DNA of 24,382 nucleotides. Source: a virus. The stretch's first letter is position 1, and each line of letters begins with the position of its first letter. Both the position numbers and the translations under genes were made by a program. The DNA lies in IMG/VR virus record IMGVR_UViG_3300022209_000016, positions 1 through 24,382 of that record; one strand, given 5' to 3'. This document shows positions 11,564 to 19,018 of the stretch, piece by piece. A model generated the notes under the pieces. It made no database searches, was not told the origin of the DNA, and saw only the letters and a list, made by a program, of their open reading frames with translations.

Positions 11564-13553
11564 AAAAAAGAAAACGTCCAAGAAGCCCGTTGTCCACGCA
11601 AAGCGGACTGGTGACGAGATCGTCTCAGAGGCTGTGCGGCAGACACGGAAAACGCGCCGCGACAAACACGTTGAGGCCGACATCTGGCGCAACAGGCTCA
11701 CCCTGTCGCAACAGGTGTACGACCCGTACCTCGCCACGTTCCAGCGCAACAGAGAGTTTTACGTTGGGCAACAGTGGGACGACGGCGAGATGCTGCGCAG
11801 CGAGGAGACCGAAGAGAGCCTGCTGACCGTCAATCGGCTGCTCCCGTCGCTCGCAACGCAGAACTCCCAGATCATGTGGAAGCTTCCCTGGTTCAGAGTC
11901 ATTCCACGTAGAGCACTCGGCGGCATTGGCCTGGAGCAGGCGAAGGTCGCAGAGATGACCTTGAACCACATCATGCAACACCCCAAAAACAACGTGCTGC
12001 TTCAGGCACGCCTAACAGTGTTGGCAGCCCATATGGGCTACGGTGCGCTCAAAGTCTCATACACCCCAGATGAGGGTGTCCCACTGGACAATGCCGAAAA
12101 GGAGGAGGTATGGGGTCAGGTCATCACTGAGGATAACGGCGCGGGGGACCTCGTAACGGATGTTCTCGGTGGCGTCCCTTGGACTGACCCTGAAACTGGT
12201 GAGATGCGTCGAAAGGGGGACCTCCTCCTAATCGACACCAGGGACCCAGCGGCGCTCTACCGCATTGACTGGGTTGACTGGATGGACTTGAGGCACGATC
12301 CAGAGGGCGGGAACCAGTTCGAAGATCACGGCTGGATTGCACAGCGCATGTCTTGGAGGTATGACGAGTTCATGGAGAATGAACTCTTCACGGAAAAAGA
12401 CGGCATCGAGTCGGCTGCCAACAGTATTGCGAACACCGGGATCATGCATCACACGGGTGGTGCAACAGCGACCAGGAAAATGCGTTTCGGTCGCGGCTCC
12501 GTCAGTCAAAGCGCTGACCAAGGCGTTGATACAGAAGCCGCGAAGGACATGATGCGGTTCCACGGATGGCAGATTCACGACTTCGTGAATGGCAAAGTCA
12601 TCTACATGGTGGACGACTGGGACCGCATTGTCGGCAAGGACTCGATCCCCAGGTGGATCGACCACTCGCCGTACTCGTTCGCAAAGCTGCACGAGGTGCT
12701 CGGTGAGTGGATGCCATACACCGAGATGGAGGCTGGACGACCACTCATCCGCAGCTACAACAAGACACGGAGCCAGGTTCTCAATCACCGCAGACGCTTC
12801 AACCGCAAGTACGAAGTACTCAAAGACTTCGTGACGTTTGACGAACTGGAGAAGCTCAAGGACCCAGCAGACGGAACGATCGTCTTTGTCGAGCAGGCAG
12901 GGTCGATTGTTCCCATCCAGGACGCACCGCTTGACCAAGCGTTGTACAAGGATCTTGAGCTGGACATCCGTGACATGTCCGAGATCTTTGGCGCGACCCC
13001 CGAAGGGCGCGGTTCTTCTGCGTCCAAAACGGCCACGCAAGCAGCCATCATCGAACAAAGAGGAAGCTCTCGCGAAGACGACAAGCGGACAATCATTGGC
13101 AACGCTTTGTCAAAGGCAGCGGGGAAACTACTCAATGCTCTCCAAGCAAACTTGGACAAAAAGATGGCAGTGAACATCGTTGGTCCGTCAGGGCAAGCGT
13201 TTGAGCGTCACGTGAGTCGCGTACAGCTGACCGGCGACTACGACGTGAAGGTTGAGATCAGCGACATGCAGCCCAACGACTTCGCGACAGAGGAAGCCAG
13301 GCTGCTGAAGTTCGCACAGGTCATGGGTCCTGTTGCGTTCCGCAGTCAGCGTTGGATGTCACGGCTCGTACGCAACATGAACATGGACGACCCAGACATG
13401 GTCAATGAGCTTGTTGCGCTGTTCGAGCAGGCTGCGACCGAAGAGTTGCAGCAGCAAAGACAAGAGGCTGGTGGACCACCAGAACAGTCTGGGACACCAA
13501 GCCAAGGCAGGCAAGAAGGCCGGAACGTCCGATCCATCGGGGGAACCTCGTGA
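11553..13553 (+). CDS. Portal protein (666 aa)
   Basis: The start is GTG 11553 with AGGTGAG just upstream. The protein forms the dodecameric ring at the capsid vertex through which DNA enters. Supporting features are REFYVGQQWDD followed by NRLLPSLATQNSQIM near residues 70-105, a typical portal opening. Near residues 480-550 there is FGATPEGRGSSASKTATQAAI...REDDKRTIIGNALSKAAG, the long helical region with a conserved ATQAAxxEQRG-type stretch. The C-terminus is Gln/Gly-rich (EELQQQRQEAGG). Position between terminase and capsid genes agrees. Size is within the range of podovirus-like portals. Confidence 0.9.
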   Translation: MAARKKKTSKKPVVHAKRTGDEIVSEAVRQTRKTRRDKHVEADIWRNRLTLSQQVYDPYLATFQRNREFYVGQQWDDGEMLRSEETEESLLTVNRLLPSLATQNSQIMWKLPWFRVIPRRALGGIGLEQAKVAEMTLNHIMQHPKNNVLLQARLTVLAAHMGYGALKVSYTPDEGVPLDNAEKEEVWGQVITEDNGAGDLVTDVLGGVPWTDPETGEMRRKGDLLLIDTRDPAALYRIDWVDWMDLRHDPEGGNQFEDHGWIAQRMSWRYDEFMENELFTEKDGIESAANSIANTGIMHHTGGATATRKMRFGRGSVSQSADQGVDTEAAKDMMRFHGWQIHDFVNGKVIYMVDDWDRIVGKDSIPRWIDHSPYSFAKLHEVLGEWMPYTEMEAGRPLIRSYNKTRSQVLNHRRRFNRKYEVLKDFVTFDELEKLKDPADGTIVFVEQAGSIVPIQDAPLDQALYKDLELDIRDMSEIFGATPEGRGSSASKTATQAAIIEQRGSSREDDKRTIIGNALSKAAGKLLNALQANLDKKMAVNIVGPSGQAFERHVSRVQLTGDYDVKVEISDMQPNDFATEEARLLKFAQVMGPVAFRSQRWMSRLVRNMNMDDPDMVNELVALFEQAATEELQQQRQEAGGPPEQSGTPSQGRQEGRNVRSIGGTS

Positions 13554-13894
13554 TCTACGACTTCAAGTGCGCGGCGTGCAAGAAGACGGAAACTGTCTCG
13601 TGGCTGGCAAGCCAATACGACGACATGCAGAAACCGAGCTGTTGCGGAAGTTCGATGGGTCGGATTTTCAACTGCGCTGGGATCGACATGCAATCCAAGG
13701 GGTACTTCCCCCAGGTGTTCCACGACCTCGGGCACGAGCCTGTGATGATCAACGATGCAAAGCACTTGCAGCGTGAGATGAAGGCACGTGGCCTGGTTGC
13801 TGTCAGAGACAGAGGTATCAGCGACAGGACCAGAGACAAGGTCCGTGAACTAACACGCACCACCGTTGCGATGGGAAGTCGTCGTGGCCGATAA
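13550..13894 (+). CDS. FmdB-like zinc-ribbon protein (114 aa)
   Basis: GTG 13550 overlaps the portal stop (GTGA). The N-terminus MIYDFKCAACKKTETV with a later CC (SCCGSSMGRIF) matches the FmdB/regulatory zinc-ribbon pattern: Y-x-F-x-C-x2-C, about 20 residues, Cys pair. Such proteins are frequently found beside phage portal genes. The second half (PVMINDAKHLQREMKARGLVAVRDRG) reads as a helical domain. Role unknown. Confidence 0.75.
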   Translation: MIYDFKCAACKKTETVSWLASQYDDMQKPSCCGSSMGRIFNCAGIDMQSKGYFPQVFHDLGHEPVMINDAKHLQREMKARGLVAVRDRGISDRTRDKVRELTRTTVAMGSRRGR

Positions 13895-14201
13895 GCTGTT
13901 GAATGCAATCACGAAGCAACGTCAGAAGAAGAAAAAAAAGAAGCCATCAGCGAAAACATCCGCTGGAATCAAGAAAATGGCCGAGATGGGTGGGAAGGGT
14001 GCATTGCTTGGAGGCGCTCTCGGGGGACTGATCACCAAAAGTTTAATGGGTGCAGCAGGTGGCGCACTTGCCCTTGGCCTTGGTGGCAACATTCTCGGCA
14101 CGCATCTAGGGAAAAAGAAGTTCGAAGAACAGACCAAAAATTTGTCCCGGAAGCGCAAGACAGCGGCGCAGTCGCGTGACAGGAAGGGAAGGCATTTCTG
14201 A
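13884..14201 (+). CDS. Gly-rich hydrophobic protein with poly-Lys (105 aa)
   Basis: I chose GTG 13884, 5 nt after GGGAAG; it overlaps the previous stop by 11 nt. After a run of lysines (QRQKKKKKKPSAK) comes a Gly-zipper-like hydrophobic stretch (GALLGGALGGLITKSLMGAAGGALALGLGGNILG), then a basic tail. Glycine-rich hydrophobic segments can insert in membranes, so a DNA-ejection or membrane-active virion protein is conceivable. The Lys run is encoded over an A8 tract (13932-13939), a possible slippage site. Family not recognised. Confidence 0.7.
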   Translation: MADKLLNAITKQRQKKKKKKPSAKTSAGIKKMAEMGGKGALLGGALGGLITKSLMGAAGGALALGLGGNILGTHLGKKKFEEQTKNLSRKRKTAAQSRDRKGRHF

Positions 14202-14566
14202 TGGCTGCACGACGTGTACCGGCAGATTCGCCCCGCGCAAGGGCGGCGCGAGCAAGGACGCAAGGGAAACGCGGGGATCGCCCGCAGGACCTGGATGCGG
14301 AGTTCAACGCGAAACGCACGCGGGACTCAGAGCGCCGTAATAGCCCGTCAGGCATCGCGCAGGCATTTCTTGATGCTGCCGTGTCAAAAGCGACTTCGAA
14401 GGGCGTAGGCGTCGATTCTGGGACAAAGAAGAAAAAGAAAAAAAAGAAGGCAGCGTCCCCGCTTGCTGGCGGTGCCATTGGACCGGCACGTCGTCAAGGC
14501 GAAGCGGATGCGATCGCAGAGATCGACAAGCTGAGCCCGAAGCCGAAGAAACGTGTGGTGAAATGA
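14201..14566 (+). CDS. Basic low-complexity protein with poly-Lys (121 aa)
   Basis: ATG 14201 overlaps TGA 14199-14201. The product is dominated by Arg/Ala/Lys, with eight consecutive lysines (over an A8 tract at 14438-14445) followed by AASPLAGGAIGPARR. A helical patch (GIAQAFLDAAVSKAT) sits in the middle. Both this and the preceding protein carry a Lys run followed by Ala/Gly, hinting at related design. It is likely a nucleic-acid-binding or disordered virion-assembly protein, but no family is recognised. Confidence 0.65.
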   Translation: MAARRVPADSPRARAARARTQGKRGDRPQDLDAEFNAKRTRDSERRNSPSGIAQAFLDAAVSKATSKGVGVDSGTKKKKKKKKAASPLAGGAIGPARRQGEADAIAEIDKLSPKPKKRVVK

Positions 14567-14567
14567 C

Positions 14568-15002
14568 ATGGCTGCTGGACCACGACACATCCTGTACACA
14601 CCGGCTGATCTCGGTCTGTCTGAGGTTGACACGAACAGCGCTGCAACAACAACCGGGAACGTTGTCAGCATCGACGGTGCGATAGCTTTGTGCTTTTACG
14701 TAACAGTATCTGCTGCGGCAACGGCAACGGCAGACTTCATCATACGTCCGTTTATGAACGGCGTAGCAGAATCAAACAACATTCTCCTGAATGCAAGCGC
14801 AACTCCGTTCGTGCTGACGAGCAAAAGTGGCACCACGTTCAGCATGGGGCCAGGGGTTGGTGCCGAACAAACCCCGTCAGGCCAGATTACCAATGTTTGT
14901 GCAAGCCTCATTGGCATGCAAGAGATACGCCCAGCGATTTCGATTGCGGGCGTTGCAGTCGGCTCTGTCTCGCTGAGCCTTTACGCATTGATTGGGAGGT
15001 GA
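14568..15002 (+). CDS. Putative virion surface/accessory protein (144 aa)
   Basis: ATG 14568 follows the previous stop by 1 nt. The sequence is Ala/Thr/Ser/Gly-rich with alternating strands (VVSIDGAIALCFYVTVSAAATATADFIIRPFMNGV, then SLSLYALIGR), suggesting a beta-sandwich. It resembles the short protein at 21261 in style. Position between the portal and scaffold genes fits a head or fibre accessory protein. No signal peptide. The identification is tentative. Confidence 0.65.
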   Translation: MAAGPRHILYTPADLGLSEVDTNSAATTTGNVVSIDGAIALCFYVTVSAAATATADFIIRPFMNGVAESNNILLNASATPFVLTSKSGTTFSMGPGVGAEQTPSGQITNVCASLIGMQEIRPAISIAGVAVGSVSLSLYALIGR

Positions 15003-15005
15003 ATG

Positions 15006-15122
15006 ATGCCAGGACCGACGAAGCAGCCCCAGAAGCAAGTCCACCAAGGTGGTGGGGGCAACGAGAACAAGGACCTGAAGGTGTCGAAACCATCGACGCC
15101 AAGCCATTACGGCAAATCGTAA
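15006..15122 (+). CDS. Tiny Gly/Lys/Pro-rich protein (38 aa)
   Basis: ATG 15006 is 5 nt after GGGAGGT; ATG 15003 is an adjacent alternative that is too close to that site. The product MPGPTKQPQKQVHQGGGGNENKDLKVSKPSTPSHYGKS is hydrophilic and probably disordered. It lies between two clear genes, with its own strong ribosome site, which is the main support for it being real. A linker, head-completion or scaffold accessory peptide is possible. Confidence 0.6.
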   Translation: MPGPTKQPQKQVHQGGGGNENKDLKVSKPSTPSHYGKS

Positions 15123-15142
15123 TCTGACCGGGGAGACACACA

Positions 15143-15940
15143 GTGACAATGGGAGCAGGAGACAGAACACAGGGTCTGGGCAGCGGTGCTGCCGACGCTC
15201 GCGAGGCCGACGCCATGGAAGCGATCCGGCAACTCGCAGCTGATCCTGTCGGTTCTGAAACTGAGGAATCCGAAGAAACTGGCGGCGGTGCCGCTGACGA
15301 TGTTCCTGAGGGTTTCGAGCTTCGTGAAGACACTGTTGACCAGTTGCCGGAAGCACTGCAAAGCAAAGCCCGCATGGTCTTGGCCCGCGAGCAAGCTCTT
15401 GCACAGACCACTGGTACCGGACAACAGACCGAAGAGATTGAAGAAGAGGAGCCTCTGCCTGAGTTCGACTACGACGTTGATGTAGGCGAAGTCGAAGGTG
15501 CAGAGAAGATGAACTCGTTCTTCAAGCAAATGGGAGAGCATTTCGATCAGCGTATGAGAGCCATCGAGAAGCGGGAGCGTGCGCATGCCAAAGCGGTTGC
15601 CATGACTTCTGCATCTCAAGACCTTATGGATTTCCGTGCTGACCATCCTGACTGGAAGAAGCATGAGAAGGCAATGCTGCAACACTCGATCGACGCGCCG
15701 TCCCTGCTCGACAGCAAGGCAGGTCTCGACAAGCTGTACAAGCTTGCGAAGGCTGATGAGCTGGAGAAGCAGGTCAAAGAGGGCCGGATCGACAAGCAGG
15801 CTGCCAGACGTGCTGGGGCTTCGCCCCGTTTCGAGTCGAAGAGTCAACGTTCGCGAGAACGTTTGCCAGGTCAAGCGGATTCCCTTGAAGAAGCGATGAG
15901 GATGGCTGCCAAGCAGATCGATGCTGAGAGTCTTCTGTAA
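15143..15940 (+). CDS. Scaffold-like capsid assembly protein (265 aa)
   Basis: GTG 15143 has GGGGAG about 7 nt upstream (ATG 15149 is also possible). The gene directly precedes the major capsid gene. The first 130 residues are acidic (EETGGGAADDVPEGFELRED; EEIEEEEPLPEFDYDVD). The second half is helical and charged (FFKQMGEHFDQRMRAIEKRERA; LDKLYKLAKADELEKQVKEG), ending with a basic/helical segment. Acidic N-terminus, coiled-coil character and location are the usual hallmarks of phage scaffolding proteins that guide shell assembly. No protease signature is seen. Identification rests on context and composition. Confidence 0.7.
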   Translation: MTMGAGDRTQGLGSGAADAREADAMEAIRQLAADPVGSETEESEETGGGAADDVPEGFELREDTVDQLPEALQSKARMVLAREQALAQTTGTGQQTEEIEEEEPLPEFDYDVDVGEVEGAEKMNSFFKQMGEHFDQRMRAIEKRERAHAKAVAMTSASQDLMDFRADHPDWKKHEKAMLQHSIDAPSLLDSKAGLDKLYKLAKADELEKQVKEGRIDKQAARRAGASPRFESKSQRSRERLPGQADSLEEAMRMAAKQIDAESLL

Positions 15941-15962
15941 GCCAAAAAGGAGTTTCTGAACA

Positions 15963-17057
15963 ATGGCAGCGACGACACTGACTCGTGTCTACGACTCTTT
16001 GTTGACGCTGACGCTTGACAACTACAGGGCAAAGCTCGCGGACCAGATTCACACATCTGTGCCGCTGTTGTACTGGTTGGAGAAGCGTGGGCGTAACGCA
16101 AATGGCGGCGGCATGAGAATGGATGAGGGTGGCACGTTGATTCGTGTTCCCGTCATCAACCAAAAGAACGAGAACGCAGGATCGTACGAGCGGTACGACC
16201 AGTTGCCTCTCGCACCAACAGAAGAGTTCACGACAGCCTTCGAGACGTGGTCCGAGTTGGCCACGACCATCGGTATCAGCCGTCGTGAGATCCGTGAGAA
16301 CTCGGGAGCCTCTCGCATTCTGAGCATCCTGACTCAGAAGATGAAGGTTGCCGAGATGGGCCTGCGCGAAGAGTTGGAGACCCAACTCATCCAGGGCGAG
16401 CTTCCCGCAGTCGGTTCCGCGTTCATCCGTGGAAACAGCGGGAAGGACATGGTGCCTCTGACCGTGTTGATCGACCCGACGCCAGCGACGGGGACGATTC
16501 ACAACGTGAACTCGGCCAACGAAGCCTGGTGGAGAAACCGCATCAGCGACCGTGCTGGTATCGCTGAATCCTGGCAGACAGATTTCCTGCCTGCTCTGAA
16601 CCAGCTGTACAACGACTGTTCGAAGGGCAACACGACCGACTTCCCGGATATGCTGCTCAGCGACCAGTACGTCTTCGAGGCCCACGAAGCGCGTTTGTTC
16701 TCGCTGCAGCGCTACGGCGGGTTTGACGACGAGAAGTCCGCGTCGGTCGGCTTCCAGTCCTTGAAGCACAAGGGTGCTTTGTGGATGTGGTCCGAACTGG
16801 TGCCAGGAGTCAATCCGGGTGCAGAGGACGTTCGTGCGAACATCACGACCGCTGCTGACAGCACCATCTACCTCATCAACTCGAACTGGCTGGAACTCGT
16901 CGTGGACAAAGAGTCCAACTTCGTGAACACACCGTTCGAGGAGCCCGTGAACCAGACTGCGATCTTCTCCAAGATCCTGTTCATGGGCCAGCTGATGGTC
17001 ACCCAACGTCGTAAGCACGGTGTCATGTTCGACATCGATGCGACGCAGTGGACATAA
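15963..17057 (+). CDS. Major capsid protein (364 aa)
   Basis: ATG 15963 follows AAGGAG. The N-terminus (LTRVYDSLLTLTLDNYRAKLADQIHTSVPLLYWL) and the run EGGTLIRVPVINQKN...SYERYDQLPL, plus the later central WWRNRISDRAG, are the pattern I recall in major capsid proteins of uncultured aquatic phages with HK97 fold. The C-terminal KILFMGQLMVTQRRKHGVMFDIDA also fits. Length and place after the scaffold agree. It forms the icosahedral shell. No protease cleavage site is evident, and the N-terminus lacks a delta domain. Confidence 0.85.
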   Translation: MAATTLTRVYDSLLTLTLDNYRAKLADQIHTSVPLLYWLEKRGRNANGGGMRMDEGGTLIRVPVINQKNENAGSYERYDQLPLAPTEEFTTAFETWSELATTIGISRREIRENSGASRILSILTQKMKVAEMGLREELETQLIQGELPAVGSAFIRGNSGKDMVPLTVLIDPTPATGTIHNVNSANEAWWRNRISDRAGIAESWQTDFLPALNQLYNDCSKGNTTDFPDMLLSDQYVFEAHEARLFSLQRYGGFDDEKSASVGFQSLKHKGALWMWSELVPGVNPGAEDVRANITTAADSTIYLINSNWLELVVDKESNFVNTPFEEPVNQTAIFSKILFMGQLMVTQRRKHGVMFDIDATQWT

Positions 17058-17071
17058 GGGAGGTGTTGTAA

Positions 17072-17497
17072 ATGCAAATCCAAGGACCACACACTGGCCC
17101 AGGGTTGGCGAATACGCACAACCCGACGTACGAAGCGATCTGGATCCACTGCAAAGCTGGTGCTGCGATCACTCGTGGCTTGGCGGTCGAGTACGACTTG
17201 GCCTCTACCGGTGACGAGTTGGGGTTCCAGGTCGCACTCGCTGGGGCAGCAACCGATGGAGTCTGTGGAGTTGCTGCCGAGACGAAGGCGGCTGACGAGC
17301 TGATCCTCGTTCAGTGCTATGGCATCTGTGACTTCGCAACGACAGACGGCACTGTTGCAGACGCTGGACAGTGCGATTCCAATGCATCGGGTGTCATTTC
17401 CGCCGCTGCGGTGGCGGATGTGATGGCGAACTTTGCGTACGCCATTGATAACGATGTTGGCACTGTCGGCAAGATCTTCATCAAGAACTGCATGTAA
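17072..17497 (+). CDS. Decoration-type capsid protein, copy 1 (141 aa)
   Basis: ATG 17072 has GGAGGTG 8 nt upstream. Small, Ala/Gly/Asp-rich, no Lys/Arg clusters, just after the major capsid gene: the profile of head decoration proteins (compare DUF2190-type). Its start MQIQGPHTGPG and internal LVQCYGI...DGTV recur in the next gene, so the two are tandem paralogues. The end KIFIKNCM matches the other copy's KILVKCM. It presumably binds the capsid exterior to stabilise it. Confidence 0.7.
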   Translation: MQIQGPHTGPGLANTHNPTYEAIWIHCKAGAAITRGLAVEYDLASTGDELGFQVALAGAATDGVCGVAAETKAADELILVQCYGICDFATTDGTVADAGQCDSNASGVISAAAVADVMANFAYAIDNDVGTVGKIFIKNCM

Positions 17498-17504
17498 GTG
17501 GCCT

Positions 17505-17526
17505 GGGGGTGGGGCAACCCACCCCC
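17505..17526 (+). promoter_or_regulatory. Perfect 9-bp hairpin with GCAA tetraloop between decoration genes
   Basis: GGGGGTGGG (17505-17513), loop GCAA (17514-17517), CCCACCCCC (17518-17526). A GNRA tetraloop on an all-GC stem is very stable. No U run follows, so it is probably an mRNA-stability or partial-attenuation element that tunes the second copy's level. The next gene's Shine-Dalgarno (GGAGG at 17535-17539) lies just past it. Confidence 0.6.
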
Positions 17527-17545
17527 TCCCGAATGGAGGATTGAA

Positions 17546-18043
17546 GTGCAGATTCAAGGGCCACACACAGGTCCAGGTGAACGCGGTGTCACCGCGAACG
17601 AAACGTTTGAAGCAGTGTGGATTCGCATGAAAGCAAACGGTGTGCAGTCGTTTCGTAAAGGCGAGCCAGTTGATTACTACAGCACAACCGCTGGGGCTCT
17701 CCTTGGTGTTGAGGCCTCACGATCCACACAGGGCAACAACCGTGTTGCAGGCATTGCTTACGAAGACGCGGCTGCTGGCCAGTACTTCATGGTTCAGTGT
17801 TACGGAATAATCGTTGCCGACACGGACGGATCGGTCAACGCTGGCAATGCGGTTCAAGCGGCTGGAGATGTCACGAACCGTGACGTTGAACAGGCAAATA
17901 CCGTGCAGATTGGTACCGTTGCCGGTGCTGTATCTACGGCGACTGGGAACGGTGTCGTCAGCATTATCGGTGCAGCAATCGAGGCTGACAGTGCACAACC
18001 CAATGGGCGGCAGGGGGCGAAGATTCTCGTCAAATGCATGTAG
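17546..18043 (+). CDS. Decoration-type capsid protein, copy 2 (165 aa)
   Basis: GTG 17546 has GGAGG 6 nt upstream and begins MQIQGPHTGPGE, aligning with copy 1, so the in-frame GTG at 17498 is not the start. Shared features with copy 1: MVQCYGI, an acidic DGSVNAG turn, hydrophobic Ala/Gly segments, C-terminal KILVKCM. It is 24 residues longer. TAG at 18041-18043 falls at the same aligned end as copy 1's TAA, showing that TAG works as a stop in this genome. Either the two copies form a mixed decoration layer or one is an alternative. Confidence 0.7.
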   Translation: MQIQGPHTGPGERGVTANETFEAVWIRMKANGVQSFRKGEPVDYYSTTAGALLGVEASRSTQGNNRVAGIAYEDAAAGQYFMVQCYGIIVADTDGSVNAGNAVQAAGDVTNRDVEQANTVQIGTVAGAVSTATGNGVVSIIGAAIEADSAQPNGRQGAKILVKCM

Positions 18044-18411
18044 ACACTGTTGTCAAAAACGTCATCGGTGAGAAACCCAAAGGGCTCAAGGATCGAATTG
18101 ACTGGAAGCTCGCTGAGTGGGCTGTCCGAAAATGTGCATGGTCGAGCGAAGACATTGTGTACACGAGATGTTACGGGTGCGGGAGACTGCATTGTCGGCG
18201 CAGGATGGACGAACACCCATGCCCATGCGGAAGCAGAAGGTATCGAAACACGATGGTCACAACCAAGAGGGCTTTGCTGCACGCTCTGAGACACCATTGG
18301 ATGAGGAATGAACCGAAGTACGATCCGCCAAAACGTTCTGGAACACCTGAGGGAAGACCCCAGCAATCCAGTGAGATGGAGCGTTGGCGAAGTAAACAGG
18401 TACATCGATGA
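18034..18411 (+). CDS. Zinc-ribbon hypothetical protein (125 aa)
   Basis: ATG 18034 overlaps the preceding stop by 10 nt; the Shine-Dalgarno is weak. The centre has CYGCGRLHC...CPCGSRRYRN, two Cys pairs spaced as a zinc ribbon. The N-terminus is helical and charged. The last 35 residues overlap the next gene by 104 nt in another frame and look disordered (PPKRSGTPEGRPQQSS). It may assist virion assembly, given its place among head genes; function unknown. Confidence 0.65.
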   Translation: MHVDTVVKNVIGEKPKGLKDRIDWKLAEWAVRKCAWSSEDIVYTRCYGCGRLHCRRRMDEHPCPCGSRRYRNTMVTTKRALLHALRHHWMRNEPKYDPPKRSGTPEGRPQQSSEMERWRSKQVHR

Positions 18412-19018
18412 CGGCTACCAGGAAGTGGTGGAACGTACGGGGGCAGTGGTTGACACTACGGTCTTGACGGCAGCGGGTAACAACCCGTACGTCACGCTCC
18501 CTGAGAACACCCTCTACCCCATAGCCCTTAAAGATGTCACGACAGACATGCCAATCGATCCCGTCCACTGGAAGGTGATCGACAACGAGGACAGCCAATG
18601 GGTCGGACGTGTGACACCAACACGTCCTGACCTGTTTGCCCCTTGGGGCTTATTCGAAATCATCCTCTTCCCGGCTTATGCCAACGAATCGACAGTGTCG
18701 CTGATCCATGCCATCGATCCCGGCCCACTGGCCAGCGACTCGGCAGAGCCTGACATCCCGACGCAGTTCCATTACTCGCTGGTCGAGTATGCGATCTGGC
18801 GATGCATGATCAAGGACGCTGACCAGGAGCGGTTGCAGCGCGCACAGATGCACTTCCAGCACTTCGAGGAGAAGATGGGTGGCGTCACGCGCTGGACCAA
18901 GGACCGCAACAGGGGAATCTTCTCGGCCATCTATGGCGAACGACTGAGAGGCGTTGACCGCAACGTCGCTGGCGTCGGCCGCAACAGGTCGCAGGGTGGA
19001 GCGCACACACGTGGCTGA
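18308..19018 (+). CDS. Head-tail connector/adaptor-type protein (236 aa)
   Basis: The start MNRSTIRQNVLEHLREDPSNPVRWSVGEVNRYIDDGYQEVVERTG is a pattern I recall in phage proteins following the head genes, with ALKDVTTDMPIDPVHWKVIDN and HYSLVEYAIWRCMIKDADQERLQRAQMHFQHFEEKMG continuing it. These are gp6/gp4-like connector proteins that attach to the portal and lead to the tail. A GAGGA lies immediately before the ATG. The C-terminus (VDRNVAGVGRNRSQGG) is disordered. Moderate confidence in function. Confidence 0.65.
   Translation: MNRSTIRQNVLEHLREDPSNPVRWSVGEVNRYIDDGYQEVVERTGAVVDTTVLTAAGNNPYVTLPENTLYPIALKDVTTDMPIDPVHWKVIDNEDSQWVGRVTPTRPDLFAPWGLFEIILFPAYANESTVSLIHAIDPGPLASDSAEPDIPTQFHYSLVEYAIWRCMIKDADQERLQRAQMHFQHFEEKMGGVTRWTKDRNRGIFSAIYGERLRGVDRNVAGVGRNRSQGGAHTRG

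Noticed and set aside
12228-13058. 276-residue open frame on the minus strand
   Set aside because: It is a shadow of the portal gene without start signals.
15774-17090. 438-residue open frame on the minus strand
   Set aside because: It is antisense to the major capsid gene, has no ribosome site and no recognisable domain; it is a mirror of biased codon use.
8346-18043. Genome-wide reassignment of TAG to an amino acid
   Set aside because: The decoration paralogue ends at TAG exactly where its sister ends at TAA, and several other genes end sensibly at TAG, so TAG works as a stop; the endolysin case must be local.
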